Positions 25,109 to 34,286 of a DNA stretch of 64,000 nucleotides are shown here, in pieces. The translations under genes and the position numbers were made by a program. Positions within the stretch are counted from its first letter, which is position 1. Each line of letters starts with the position of its first letter. Location of the stretch: positions 220,193 to 284,192 of the forward strand of contig NZ_LLYB01000081.1 of NCBI RefSeq assembly GCF_001440475.1. Reading direction: 5' to 3'. The notes under the pieces are model-generated. The model was not told where the DNA came from. It saw nothing but the letters and a program-made list of their open reading frames with translations, and made no database searches. This stretch comes from Bradyrhizobium lablabi (GTDB taxonomy: Bacteria > Pseudomonadota > Alphaproteobacteria > Rhizobiales > Xanthobacteraceae).

Positions 25109-26008
25109 TCAGGAAGCATCTTGGTCCAGCGAGCGGCTCGCCTGCCGGATTTCATTCAGGAATGCCTTGGCCAGGCGCGACAGAGGCTCTGCCTCAGACC
25201 ACAGCATATAGGCCACGGCCGCGGTCTTGGGCGCAAAAGGCCGGACGATGAGATCGTGGCTGCCGCCTTGGCTTGGCGAAAACGGATCGACGACGGCAGC
25301 GCCCACCCCGGCGGCCGCGAGCACGCAGGCGGTGTTGCAGTATCGGACCTCGACGGTCGGCTGAAACGGCGCGCCGGCCAGCGCGAAAGTCTCCCGCACG
25401 GCTTCGCCCAATCGCGTTCCGCGCTCCAGCCCGATGAAAGGAAGGCCGACGAGGTCGGCGGCGGAAATGACGGGACGTTCGGCCAACGGATGTTTCGGCG
25501 GCAGCACACAGACCATTTCGCCGGAATGAACCACCTCATGCGCAATGCCCGGGTGGTGCGACAGACCAAGCGCGAAACCGAGTTCTGCAACCCTGCTCAG
25601 TACGCCTTCGATGATTCCCTCATAGCGCCGTACGTCGAAGAACATTCGTGTCTGCGGACGGCGGCGCAGGAAGCCTGACAGAGCGGGCGGAATGATGCTG
25701 TAGGCCAGCGGCGGGGTCGCGACGATCGACAGATGTCCCGAGCGGCATTCCCTCAAGTCACGCACGCGGTTCTCGAGTTTCGCGTGCAGTGCGAAGATCG
25801 CATCGCTTTCCTTGTACAGCGCCATCGCTTCGGTGGTCGGGAAAAGCCGGTTGTTGACGCGCTCGAACAGCGCGAAGCCAGCTTGCGCCTCCATCGCCTT
25901 CAGCGCGTTGCTGATCGCCGGCTGCGATAGCGCCAGCTCGTCCGCGGCCGCAACTGTCGTCCGGTGACGAATGACCGCACGCAGGATTTCAAGCTGGCGT
26001 AGGTTCAT
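25109..26008 (-). CDS. LysR-family regulator
   Basis: 299 residues from ATG 26008 (MNLRQLEILRAVIRHRTTVA); the N-terminal extension in the same frame is not needed. Helix-turn-helix ADELALSQPAISNALKAME, then a ligand-binding domain. It is divergent from the N-carbamoyl hydrolase and importer operon at 26159, with a 16 bp palindrome between them, so it probably controls that operon. Confidence 0.9.
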   Translation of the reverse strand: MNLRQLEILRAVIRHRTTVAAADELALSQPAISNALKAMEAQAGFALFERVNNRLFPTTEAMALYKESDAIFALHAKLENRVRDLRECRSGHLSIVATPPLAYSIIPPALSGFLRRRPQTRMFFDVRRYEGIIEGVLSRVAELGFALGLSHHPGIAHEVVHSGEMVCVLPPKHPLAERPVISAADLVGLPFIGLERGTRLGEAVRETFALAGAPFQPTVEVRYCNTACVLAAAGVGAAVVDPFSPSQGGSHDLIVRPFAPKTAAVAYMLWSEAEPLSRLAKAFLNEIRQASRSLDQDAS

Positions 26009-26086
26009 ATAAGCCCGAGTTATTTTCTTCCCGAAAATATCATAGCACGAATGATTGCATTTGGCGTCTCGCACTTGCGTAATGAC

Positions 26087-26102
26087 GCACGCAATTGCGT
26101 GC
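26087..26102. promoter_or_regulatory. 16 bp perfect palindrome between divergent genes
   Basis: The sequence GCACGCAATTGCGTGC is its own reverse complement, 57 nt before the hydrolase start and 79 nt before the LysR start. A partly matching GCACTTGCGT lies just to its left. It is a probable LysR binding site. Confidence 0.65.
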
Positions 26103-26158
26103 CGCTCTCGTCGGGGTCATCCGCCCAATGAGGCAGCAGTCCGCATAGATTGGAGGCA

Positions 26159-27127
26159 ATGTTGACCCGAGTCCTTCGTGCTGCGGCCGCTCAGATGGGG
26201 CCGACGCAAAAGGCGGATACGCGCGAGCACACGCTCGAGCGGATGCTGAACCTCCTGGAGCAGGCCGCCACGCGTGGCGCGAAACTGGTGGTATTCCCTG
26301 AATTGGCGTTCACCACGTTCTTCCCGCGCTGGCTCATCGAAGGCGAAGCGCTCGATCACTACTACGAACAGAGCATGCCGAACCCGGCGGTGCAGCCCTT
26401 GTTCGATCGCGCCAGGGTACTCGGCGTCGGCTTTTATGTCGGTTACGCCGAACTGACCTCGGACGGTCAGCGCTTCAACTGTTCGATCCTCGTTGATGGC
26501 GCCGGCACGGTTCTCGGGCGCTACCGCAAAGTGCATTTGCCCGGCTCGGTCGAGCCGCGGTCCGACGCGCGCTACCAGCAGCTCGAAAAGCGCTATTTCG
26601 AATATGGCAATCTGGGATTTCCGGCTTTCCGGGCGGGCCCGGACTGGCATCGCGCCATCATGGGCATGATGATCTGCAACGATCGCCGCTGGCCGGAAGC
26701 CTGGCGCGTTCTTGGCTTGCAGGGCACCGAGCTCGTCTGCATCGGCTACAATTCCGCGGCTTACGATCCAAACGGCGGCGTCACGGAAGATGCAGCGCTG
26801 CGCACTTTCCACTCGACGCTGGTCACTCAGGCCAATGCCTACATGAACGCCACCTGGGCGATCTCGGTGGCGAAGGCGGGTGAGGAGGACGGCTCCGGAT
26901 TGATCGGCGGCTCCTGCATCGTTGACCCGAATGGCCGGATTGTCGTGGAAGCAAAGACGCTCGCGGATGAAGTTCTCGTCGCCGATCTCGACCTCGATCT
27001 CTGCCGCCAGGGCAAGGACAAGATGTTCAATTTCGGCGCCCATCGACGGCCGGAGCAATACGCCTTGATCACCGAACGCGCGGGCGTCGTCGAGCCGGCC
27101 GCGGCGACGACGAGGGAGCTGATATGA
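26159..27127 (+). CDS. Carbon-nitrogen hydrolase, N-carbamoyl-D-amino-acid hydrolase-like
   Basis: About 322 residues of the nitrilase superfamily. The catalytic triad is visible as Glu48 (VFPELAFTTFFPRW), Lys124 (YRKVHLPG) and Cys173 (MICNDRRWPEAW). The TTFFPRW and CNDRRWPE wording is that of N-carbamoyl-D-amino-acid hydrolases, which release ammonia and CO2 from the carbamoyl group. A GGAGG element at 26152-26156 is close to ATG 26159; TTG 26162 may be the true start. A paralogue lies at 41356. It overlaps the following binding-protein gene by 4 nt. Confidence 0.9.
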   Translation: MLTRVLRAAAAQMGPTQKADTREHTLERMLNLLEQAATRGAKLVVFPELAFTTFFPRWLIEGEALDHYYEQSMPNPAVQPLFDRARVLGVGFYVGYAELTSDGQRFNCSILVDGAGTVLGRYRKVHLPGSVEPRSDARYQQLEKRYFEYGNLGFPAFRAGPDWHRAIMGMMICNDRRWPEAWRVLGLQGTELVCIGYNSAAYDPNGGVTEDAALRTFHSTLVTQANAYMNATWAISVAKAGEEDGSGLIGGSCIVDPNGRIVVEAKTLADEVLVADLDLDLCRQGKDKMFNFGAHRRPEQYALITERAGVVEPAAATTRELI

Positions 27128-27948
27128 GACGTATCTCGATTTCTGCCGGTCTTGCCGCACTTGCCGCCATTACAACGGCGCATGCCGCCGAACTGCCCGA
27201 TGCCATCAAGCAGGCGGGCGTATTGCGGCTCACGGTCAACTCGACCTACGCGCCGATGGAATATCGCGATCCCGCGACCAACCAGCTTGTCGGGCTCGAC
27301 ATCGATCTCGCCAACGAGCTTGCGAAGCGGCTGAATGTGAAGATCGTCTGGAGCGAAACACCGTTTGCCGAACTGATCCCGTCGTTGCAGACCAAGCGCG
27401 CGGATTTCATCATCAGCGGTATTTCCGATCGCAGCTCGCGGCGCGAGACCGCTGACTTCATCGACTATCTGACCACGGGTCCGCAGTTCTTCGTCCTGAC
27501 CGAGAATGCCGCAAAGGCCGCGATCGATCTCTGCGGCAAGAAGGTCGGAACGACGCGAAGCACCAGTTTCCCGGTCGAGATCGAGAAGTGGAGCAAGCAG
27601 AACTGTGAGGCGAGCGGAAAACCCGCCATACAATATGTCCCGGGCGAAAACAGCATCGATGTCCGCAACCAGCTCAAGCAGGGCCGCATCGATGCCGCGG
27701 TGCAGGGCAGCGAGACACTGCCATACGCCCAGCAACAGGAAGTCGGAAAATACCGCGTCGTAGGCGAGCCTTTCGCTGTCGGCTATCAGGGCATCATGTT
27801 CCGGAAGGACGATGCGGCGCTGCGCGAGGTGGTGACAGAACATCTTGCCGCGATGATCGCTGATGGCTCCTACAAGAGCATTCTCGACAAATACGGGCTC
27901 GGCACGCATGCGGTGGCCCAGCCCTTGATGAACGCGGCCACGCAATGA
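27124..27948 (+). CDS. ABC importer substrate-binding protein, family 3
   Basis: 274 residues with a signal peptide (AGLAALAAITTAHA). The mature protein is of the HisJ/GlnH fold (VLRLTVNSTYAPMEYRDPAT), with two cysteines (DLCGKKVG, KQNCEAS) likely paired. It is a paralogue of the second binding protein at 29581. It overlaps the hydrolase gene before it and the permease gene after it. Confidence 0.93.
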   Translation: MRRISISAGLAALAAITTAHAAELPDAIKQAGVLRLTVNSTYAPMEYRDPATNQLVGLDIDLANELAKRLNVKIVWSETPFAELIPSLQTKRADFIISGISDRSSRRETADFIDYLTTGPQFFVLTENAAKAAIDLCGKKVGTTRSTSFPVEIEKWSKQNCEASGKPAIQYVPGENSIDVRNQLKQGRIDAAVQGSETLPYAQQQEVGKYRVVGEPFAVGYQGIMFRKDDAALREVVTEHLAAMIADGSYKSILDKYGLGTHAVAQPLMNAATQ

Positions 27949-28802
27949 GCAACGCAGCCACGCTTGCTGGAGGCTTCCCCGATCTTTCGAAGCTGCCCGT
28001 CGCGCGCCAGGCGCACTGGATGCGCTGGTTCACCGCGGCTGCCATTGTCGCGGTGCTTCTGGCGATCGGCCGAGCGTTCGCCAACGGCCAGATCGAATGG
28101 TCCTATGTCAGCCGCTTCCTGACGGCGCCGGTGATCCTGCAGGGAATCGTCAACACGATGGTGATGGCGGTGCTCGCGATGGCGCTCGGCATCTTTCTCG
28201 GTATCGTCGTCGCGATCATGAGGCTCTCGCCCAATCCGGTGCTGAAGTCGGTCGCTCTCGGCTATACCTGGTTGTTCCGGGGCACGCCGCTGATCCTGCA
28301 ACTGCTCCTGTGGTTCAACATCGCTCTGGTGTTTCCGACCATCGGCATTCCGGGCCTGTGGTCGGCGCGGGCGGTCGATATCATGACGCCGTTTCTCTCC
28401 GCGTTGCTCGGCCTCGGCATCAATCAGGGCGCCTACACATCCGAAGTGATGCGGGCGGGCATGCTGTCGGTCGACGCCGGACAATATGAGGCCGCGAAGG
28501 CGATCGGCATGGGGCGGCTGCGCGCGCTGCGCCGGATCATCCTGCCGCAGGCGATGCGGGTGGTGATCCCTCCGCTCGGCAACGAGTTCATCGGCATGGT
28601 GAAAGCCACCTCGCTCGCCAGCGTCATCCAGTATCCGGAGCTGCTGCACAGTGCCGAGAACATCTACTACGCCAATTCGCGCGTGATCGAGCTCCTGATC
28701 GTCGCCGGCCTCTGGTATCTGCTCGTCGTATCGATCCTGACGCCCTTGCAGATGCTGCTCGAACGGCGCTTCGCGCGCGGCTTTTCGCAGACGGCACGAT
28801 GA
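27945..28802 (+). CDS. Polar amino-acid-type ABC permease
   Basis: 285 residues with an N-terminal helix (residues about 30-46) before the five-helix HisM-type core and coupling loop [20 protein letters not shown]. It is the only permease of this operon, so the channel is probably a homodimer. Confidence 0.93.
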   Translation: MSNAATLAGGFPDLSKLPVARQAHWMRWFTAAAIVAVLLAIGRAFANGQIEWSYVSRFLTAPVILQGIVNTMVMAVLAMALGIFLGIVVAIMRLSPNPVLKSVALGYTWLFRGTPLILQLLLWFNIALVFPTIGIPGLWSARAVDIMTPFLSALLGLGINQGAYTSEVMRAGMLSVDAGQYEAAKAIGMGRLRALRRIILPQAMRVVIPPLGNEFIGMVKATSLASVIQYPELLHSAENIYYANSRVIELLIVAGLWYLLVVSILTPLQMLLERRFARGFSQTAR

Positions 28803-29563
28803 CCCAGCCCCTCGTCGCAATTCGTTCCGTCAGCAAGACGTTCGGAGAGTTCGAAGCTCTCAAGCAGGTCTCGCTGGATGTATCGGCGGGGGAGGTGCTG
28901 TGCCTGATCGGCGCGTCGGGATCGGGCAAGACGACGCTGCTGCGTTGCATCAATCAGCTCACGCCGGTCGATAGCGGCGGCATCTGGCTGGATGGCGAAC
29001 TGCTGGGCCTGCGCGAAGAGGGCGGACGGTTGCACCGGCTGACGGAACGCCAGATCGCGCGGCAACGGTTGAAGACCGGCATGGTGTTTCAGCGCTTCAA
29101 CCTGTTTCCGCACAAGACGGCGCTCGAAAACATCACCGAAGGCCCGGTGCAGGTGCAAGGCCGCGACCGGCAGGAAGCGCGAAGCGAGGCCATGGAGCTG
29201 CTCGCGCGCGTCGGGCTGACGGCGAAAGCCGATGCCTATCCCTCGCAGCTCTCGGGCGGGCAGCAGCAGCGGGTGGCGATCGCCCGCGCGCTGGCCATGA
29301 AGCCGATGCTGATGCTGTTCGACGAACCGACGAGCGCGCTCGATCCCGAGCTGGTTGGCGAGGTGCTCTCGGTCATGAAGGAGCTGGCCCGGAGCGGAAT
29401 GACGATGTTGGTGGTGACGCATGAACTCGGCTTCGCGCGCGAGGTCGCGGACAGGGTCGTCTACATGGACCACGGCGCCATCGTGGAGTCTGGATCTTCG
29501 AGGGACGTCCTCGGCGCGCCCCGCGAGGCGCGCACGCAGGCTTTTCTCTCCGCAGTGATTTGA
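28799..29563 (+). CDS. ABC importer ATPase (GlnQ type)
   Basis: 254 residues. Walker [10 protein letters not shown], signature [16 protein letters not shown], Walker [13 protein letters not shown] and VTHELGF. It overlaps the permease by 4 nt. Confidence 0.95.
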   Translation: MTQPLVAIRSVSKTFGEFEALKQVSLDVSAGEVLCLIGASGSGKTTLLRCINQLTPVDSGGIWLDGELLGLREEGGRLHRLTERQIARQRLKTGMVFQRFNLFPHKTALENITEGPVQVQGRDRQEARSEAMELLARVGLTAKADAYPSQLSGGQQQRVAIARALAMKPMLMLFDEPTSALDPELVGEVLSVMKELARSGMTMLVVTHELGFAREVADRVVYMDHGAIVESGSSRDVLGAPREARTQAFLSAVI

Positions 29564-29580
29564 ATGAGGACGCTTCGATC

Positions 29581-30390
29581 ATGAAACGGCTCTTTGCCAT
29601 CGCGTTGATTTGCACCGCCACGTCGGCCATGGCGGTCGAACTGCCTCCGGAGATAGCGAAACAAGGCAGCCTCCGGGTCGCTATCGTGCCAAACTATCCA
29701 CCGTTGGAATTCAAGGATCCGGCCACCAACACCCTGACCGGCTTCGACGTCGAGCTCGGAGAGGTGCTTGGGCGAAAGCTCGGCATCAAGATCGCCTGGC
29801 AGGAAACCAGTTTCGACCAGATGATGCCCGCCATCACCAGCGGGCGAGTGGACGCAATCCTGTCCGGTATGACGGACCTTGCAAGCCGGCAGGACAGCGC
29901 GACTTTCGTCGACTACCTTCGCAACGGGCCGCGCTTCTTCGTCCAGCAATCGCGCGCTTCGGAGTTCAAGGACACGACAGCGTTTTGCGGGAAAAGGGTC
30001 GGCGCCAGCCGCCGCACGTCCTTCCCGAAGCTGATCGCCGCCTGGAGCGACACGCATTGCGGCGGCAACCCGGTTAACTTCGTCGGCACCGAAGGTTCGG
30101 CCGATGCTCGCACTCAACTCAAGCAGGGACGGATCGATGCTGCCGTCCAGGGCGGCGAGACGCTTCCCTACATGATGGACCTCGAGCCGGGCGCCTATGT
30201 TCCGATCGGCGATGTTTTCGCCGTCCAGTTCACCGGGCTTGCCCTGGGCGTCAAGGAGAAGGTGCTTCAGCAAGCGGTCGTGGAAGCCCTCGATGCCCTG
30301 ATTGCGGACGGCTCTTACCGTGCCCTGCTGACGAAATGGAAATTGACCGACTACGGCGTGGAGAAGGCAACGATCAATGCTGGACAGTAA
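29581..30390 (+). CDS. Second substrate-binding protein of the same importer
   Basis: 269 residues from ATG 29581, with GAGGA upstream. A signal peptide (MKRLFAIALICTATSAMA) is followed by a family 3 binding fold (LRVAIVPNYPPLEFKDPATN) clearly related to the protein at 27124, including the two cysteines (FCGKRVG, DTHCGG). One permease-ATPase set with two binding proteins suggests two related ligands or a duplicated step in specificity. The stop overlaps the next gene by 14 nt. Confidence 0.92.
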   Translation: MKRLFAIALICTATSAMAVELPPEIAKQGSLRVAIVPNYPPLEFKDPATNTLTGFDVELGEVLGRKLGIKIAWQETSFDQMMPAITSGRVDAILSGMTDLASRQDSATFVDYLRNGPRFFVQQSRASEFKDTTAFCGKRVGASRRTSFPKLIAAWSDTHCGGNPVNFVGTEGSADARTQLKQGRIDAAVQGGETLPYMMDLEPGAYVPIGDVFAVQFTGLALGVKEKVLQQAVVEALDALIADGSYRALLTKWKLTDYGVEKATINAGQ

Positions 30391-31285
30391 AGCACTCGCG
30401 AGCATTCCGCTCATCCCCGCGAATACGGCTCCGCCGGCTCCGGACTATCCGTGGCCCAAGCCTTATACTTCCGCAATGTTTCTCTCGTTTGACGTCGACG
30501 CGGAGAGTGCCTGGACCAGCAAGGACGCGCTGCATTCCCAGCGCCTCATCACGATGAGTTATGGCGGCTACGAGGCGCGCGTCGGTACACCAAAACTTCT
30601 GGAGCTGCTCGATCAGCTGGACCTGAAGGCAACGTTCTTCGTCACCGGCTGGTCGGTGGACGCGCATCCGTCGATGGCCGAGGCGATCCTCAAGGCAGGC
30701 CATGAAATCGGCCATCACGGCTATCACCATCTGCTGCCGGATCCCGGCGATCCCTGGATCGAGGAGGAGCTGGAGCGGGGTTTCGAGGCGCTGAAGCGCC
30801 GGCTCGGCGTCAAGCCGATCGGCTATCGGGCGCCTTACGGCGAGTTTACCGAAGAGTTGCGCGCGGCGCTGGTGCGCCACGGCATCGTCTACACCTCGTC
30901 ATTCCGGGACGACGTGCGGCCTTATCGCCATCTCCTTGCCGACGGCAGGCCTGGCACGATCGAGCTTCCGGTGACGGCAAGTTACGACGACTGGATGCAT
31001 GGATTGTCGGCCCGCTTCAGCCCGCGGTCGATCTTTCCGAAGGAGCATGTGCTCTCGATCTGGAAGGACGAGCTCGACGAGGTCAGGGATTGGGGTGCGA
31101 TGGTGACGACGGTGCTGCATCCGCAGTGCAGCGGCCGTCCCATGCGGCTTCGCCTGCTGCGGGAGTTTCTTACCTATGCCAAGTCCTGCTCCGATTTGTG
31201 GATCACGACGGGAGAGGCGATCGCGGCGAATTTCCAGTCTCACGAGACGGCCGCCGCGAGCCGCGCCGATCAGGCGTCACGATAA
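30377..31285 (+). CDS. Polysaccharide-deacetylase-fold hydrolase, imidase/PuuE-like
   Basis: 302 residues, no signal peptide, so it acts in the cytoplasm. The metal site is as in the family: FDVD (Asp39, Asp41), the EIGHHGYHH histidines (113-118) and YRAPYGE. Cytoplasmic members of this fold include cyclic imidases and uric-acid-pathway allantoinase PuuE. Together with the N-carbamoyl hydrolase and importer of this operon, opening of a cyclic imide or ureide ring is more likely than deacetylation of a polymer. Substrate not shown by sequence. Confidence 0.8.
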   Translation: MLDSKALASIPLIPANTAPPAPDYPWPKPYTSAMFLSFDVDAESAWTSKDALHSQRLITMSYGGYEARVGTPKLLELLDQLDLKATFFVTGWSVDAHPSMAEAILKAGHEIGHHGYHHLLPDPGDPWIEEELERGFEALKRRLGVKPIGYRAPYGEFTEELRAALVRHGIVYTSSFRDDVRPYRHLLADGRPGTIELPVTASYDDWMHGLSARFSPRSIFPKEHVLSIWKDELDEVRDWGAMVTTVLHPQCSGRPMRLRLLREFLTYAKSCSDLWITTGEAIAANFQSHETAAASRADQASR

Positions 31286-31296
31286 GGAAACGTTTC

Positions 31297-32880
31297 ATGC
31301 CGATTTCCCGCCGATCATTGTTGCGTGCCGCAGCGGTCGCGCCCGTATTGGCATTGCCGGCAGCCCTGCGCGCCCAATCGCAGACGACGCTGCGTTTCGT
31401 TCCCGTGATCGACCTGGCCTTCGTGGATCCGATCTATGCCACCGCACAAGTCACGCGAAACCACGGCTTCATGGTCTACGATACGCTCTACGGCATGAAT
31501 TCGGCGCTCGAGGTCTCGCCTCAGATGCTGTCCGGTCATGTCATTTCCCAGGATCAGCGGCAGTGGGATCTCACACTCCGCGATGGCCTGTTCTGGCATG
31601 ATGGCGAACGCGTGCTGGCGCGCGATTGCGTCGCCAGCATCCGCCGCTGGGCGGTTCGCGACGGGTTTGGGGCCGAGCTGATCGCTGCCACCGACGAGTT
31701 GTCGGCGCCCGATGATCGGACCATCCGGTTTCGGCTGAAGCGTCCGTTCCCGTTGCTGCCCCAGGCCCTTGGCAAGGCTGCCGTCCATGCGCCGTTCATG
31801 ATGCCCGAGCGACTGGCGAGCCAGGATGCTTTCAAGCCGATCACCGAAGTTATCGGCAGCGGTCCCTTCCGCTTTGTCGCAAACGAACGTACGCAGGGCG
31901 TGCAAAACGTCTATGCACGATTTGAACGCTATCAGCCCCGTCAGGACGGCAAGCCGGACTGGACCGCCGGCCCGAAGATCGTACACTATGACCGCGTGAT
32001 CTGGACCACGATGCTAGACGCCGGGACGGCCGCCGCCGCGCTGCAGACCGGTGAGCAGGATTGGCAGGAGACGACGCCGCATGATCTGCTGCCGGTGCTC
32101 AAAGCCACAGGCGACATCACGACCCGGGTTCTCGATCCGCGCGGCTACACCTGCATGCTTCGCGTCAACCATCTGCAGCCGCCGTTTGACAATCCCGCCA
32201 TTCGCCGGGCGCTGCTCGGGGCGATCAACCAGGCCGACTTCATGACGGCGGTCGCGGGCAATGATCCGGCCTATCAGTTCTCGCCGATCGGCTTTTTCGC
32301 GCCTGATACGCCGATGGCGAGCGATGTCGGCCTCGATGTCTTTCGCGGGCCGCGCGACACCGCGAAAGTCAAGGCCGAGTTGAAAGCTGCGGGCTATAAT
32401 GGCGAGAAGGTCGTTCTGCTCGTTCCTACCAACTCCGCCGCCCAAAAGCCGCTCGGCAACGTGGCTGCCGACATGCTGCGGAAAGTCGGCATGAACGTCG
32501 AATTCACGGCATTGGACTTCGCAGTCGTGCTGCAACGGCAGCAGAAGAAGGATCCGATCGGCCAGGGCGGCTGGAATGCCGCGGTCGGCAACTGGCAGGG
32601 GATCGATTGGCTCAATCCGGCCGCCAACACCAATTTGCGCGGCGAGGGCAACGCGGCGGGCTGGTACACGAGCGAGAAAATGGGGGCGCTGCGAAGCCAG
32701 TGGCTGGCAGCTACCACGCTCGCGGAGCAGCAGCGGATCTGTCGCGACGTCCAGGCGCTGGCATTCGAGGAAATTCCGTACTTTCCGATCGGCCAATACA
32801 AGCAGCCGACCGCCTATCGCAAGAGTATCACCGGTATCCTCGACGGCACGGCCATCTTCTGGAATGTGCGGCCCGCATGA
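31297..32880 (+). CDS. Orphan peptide/opine-type (DppA-like) substrate-binding protein
   Basis: 527 residues, family 5 binding protein. A twin-arginine-like signal peptide (SRRSLLRAAAVAPVLALPA) is followed by LRFVPVIDLAFVDPIYATAQ and the WDLTLRDGLFWHDGE motif of the family. There are no permease or ATPase genes directly beside it; the nearest are the Dpp-type set at 37288-41173, which has its own binding protein at 35666. It may share that channel. It overlaps the following amidohydrolase by 4 nt. Confidence 0.9.
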   Translation: MPISRRSLLRAAAVAPVLALPAALRAQSQTTLRFVPVIDLAFVDPIYATAQVTRNHGFMVYDTLYGMNSALEVSPQMLSGHVISQDQRQWDLTLRDGLFWHDGERVLARDCVASIRRWAVRDGFGAELIAATDELSAPDDRTIRFRLKRPFPLLPQALGKAAVHAPFMMPERLASQDAFKPITEVIGSGPFRFVANERTQGVQNVYARFERYQPRQDGKPDWTAGPKIVHYDRVIWTTMLDAGTAAAALQTGEQDWQETTPHDLLPVLKATGDITTRVLDPRGYTCMLRVNHLQPPFDNPAIRRALLGAINQADFMTAVAGNDPAYQFSPIGFFAPDTPMASDVGLDVFRGPRDTAKVKAELKAAGYNGEKVVLLVPTNSAAQKPLGNVAADMLRKVGMNVEFTALDFAVVLQRQQKKDPIGQGGWNAAVGNWQGIDWLNPAANTNLRGEGNAAGWYTSEKMGALRSQWLAATTLAEQQRICRDVQALAFEEIPYFPIGQYKQPTAYRKSITGILDGTAIFWNVRPA

Positions 32881-34250
32881 GTACAACAGCGATTTTCGGC
32901 AGCTATGTGTTGTCACGGCGCGATGGCGCGCAGGAGGTGCTACGCGATCATTGGGTGGTGCTTGAGGGCAAGAAAATAGCCGCGGTCACGCGTGACAGGC
33001 CTGCCGCCAGCGAGGTGTTCGACAGGCCGGGCCGCTTTGTGCTGCCCGGCCTGATCAACATGCACAACCACTGCTTCAGCGAAGCCGTCGCCCGGACCCA
33101 TACGGAAGACGGTAACGGCCGCCGGAACAACCAGAGCATCGTCTATACGGTGCTGCTGCCTTTGACCAAGCGCGGCGCCGACATGCTGTCACCGGCGGAA
33201 CGGCTTGCGATCGCTCGGCTCGGCATACTTCAGTTGCTGAAGGGCGGCGCCACCACGGTGATGGAGCCGTTTCGCAACACCATCCCGGAGATGTTCGACG
33301 CTGCGGAGGAGATGGGCATCCGCTTCTATGGCGCTCCTTATCTGTTCTCCACCTCGGATGCCAAGGCCGGCCCGGACGGCGTGGTGCGCTATGCCGGCGA
33401 CGACGGCCAGGCCGACATGAACACCTGGAATGCACTGTATCAACGTTGGAGCGGACGCGGCGATGGGCGGATCGGCCTTGCGATGAGCCCGCACGCGACC
33501 GACACCTGTGGCCCGGATCTCTTGAAGGCGTGTGCGGCCCGCGCGCGCGAACTCGATGTTCCCATCACGACCCATGTCGCCCAGAGCGCGGCCGAGGTGG
33601 CAACGATCGGCAGCCGCTATGGTGGCCGCACGCCGGCCGAATATCTCGACTGGCTGGGCCTGCTCGCACCGGACCTTCTGGCCGCGCACTGTATTGCAAG
33701 CTCCGACAGCGATTTGAAGCTGATGGCGGCGCGAGGTGCGACGGTGCTGAACTGTCCGCGCGTATTTGCGCGCTCGGGTGTCACAGCCGCCTTCAGCCGG
33801 TTTGCGGCGCACGGCGTCAGGACCGTGGTCGCAACCGACGGCTACAACATGGATCTGCTCGGCGAACTGAATGCTGCGTCGATGATCTCGAAGATCGCAT
33901 CCGCCCGGGCGGAAGTTGCAAGCGCGCCGGAACTGATCGAGTCGGTCACCGCCACCACGGCTTCATTACTCAAGCGGCCGGACCTCGGGGTGATTGTCCC
34001 GGGGGCAACCGCCGACCTTACCGTCGTCGACCTGACCCATCCGCACCTGCAACCGTTGTTCGATCCGAGGCGCGGCCTGGTCGCGCTCGCGAACCGCGCC
34101 AATGTCGATCAGGTCGTCGTCGATGGACGCGTGCTGATCGATGCCGGCCAGTATGTCCATCGCGATGAGACCGCCATCACTTCAGCAGCAACAGCGGCAA
34201 TCGGCAAGATCTGGGATTTGCCGGAAGCCCAGGCAGCCTTCAATGGCTGA
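32877..34250 (+). CDS. Metal-dependent amidohydrolase, TRZ/ATZ (deaminase-like) type
   Basis: 457 residues, start ATG 32877 overlapping the previous stop. Metal ligands: His63 and His65 in INMHNHCFSEA, His in ITTHVAQSA, His in LAAHCIAS and Asp in VATDGYNMD. The pattern is that of chlorohydrolases, cytosine/guanine deaminase-like and methylthioadenosine deaminase-like enzymes. In this cluster a hydrolytic deamination or dechlorination-type step on an N-heterocycle is plausible. The substrate is not known. Confidence 0.87.
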   Translation: MSTTAIFGSYVLSRRDGAQEVLRDHWVVLEGKKIAAVTRDRPAASEVFDRPGRFVLPGLINMHNHCFSEAVARTHTEDGNGRRNNQSIVYTVLLPLTKRGADMLSPAERLAIARLGILQLLKGGATTVMEPFRNTIPEMFDAAEEMGIRFYGAPYLFSTSDAKAGPDGVVRYAGDDGQADMNTWNALYQRWSGRGDGRIGLAMSPHATDTCGPDLLKACAARARELDVPITTHVAQSAAEVATIGSRYGGRTPAEYLDWLGLLAPDLLAAHCIASSDSDLKLMAARGATVLNCPRVFARSGVTAAFSRFAAHGVRTVVATDGYNMDLLGELNAASMISKIASARAEVASAPELIESVTATTASLLKRPDLGVIVPGATADLTVVDLTHPHLQPLFDPRRGLVALANRANVDQVVVDGRVLIDAGQYVHRDETAITSAATAAIGKIWDLPEAQAAFNG

Positions 34251-34286
34251 AGACTCGCTCGTGTGCCCGTATCTGTACGCTAGGAG

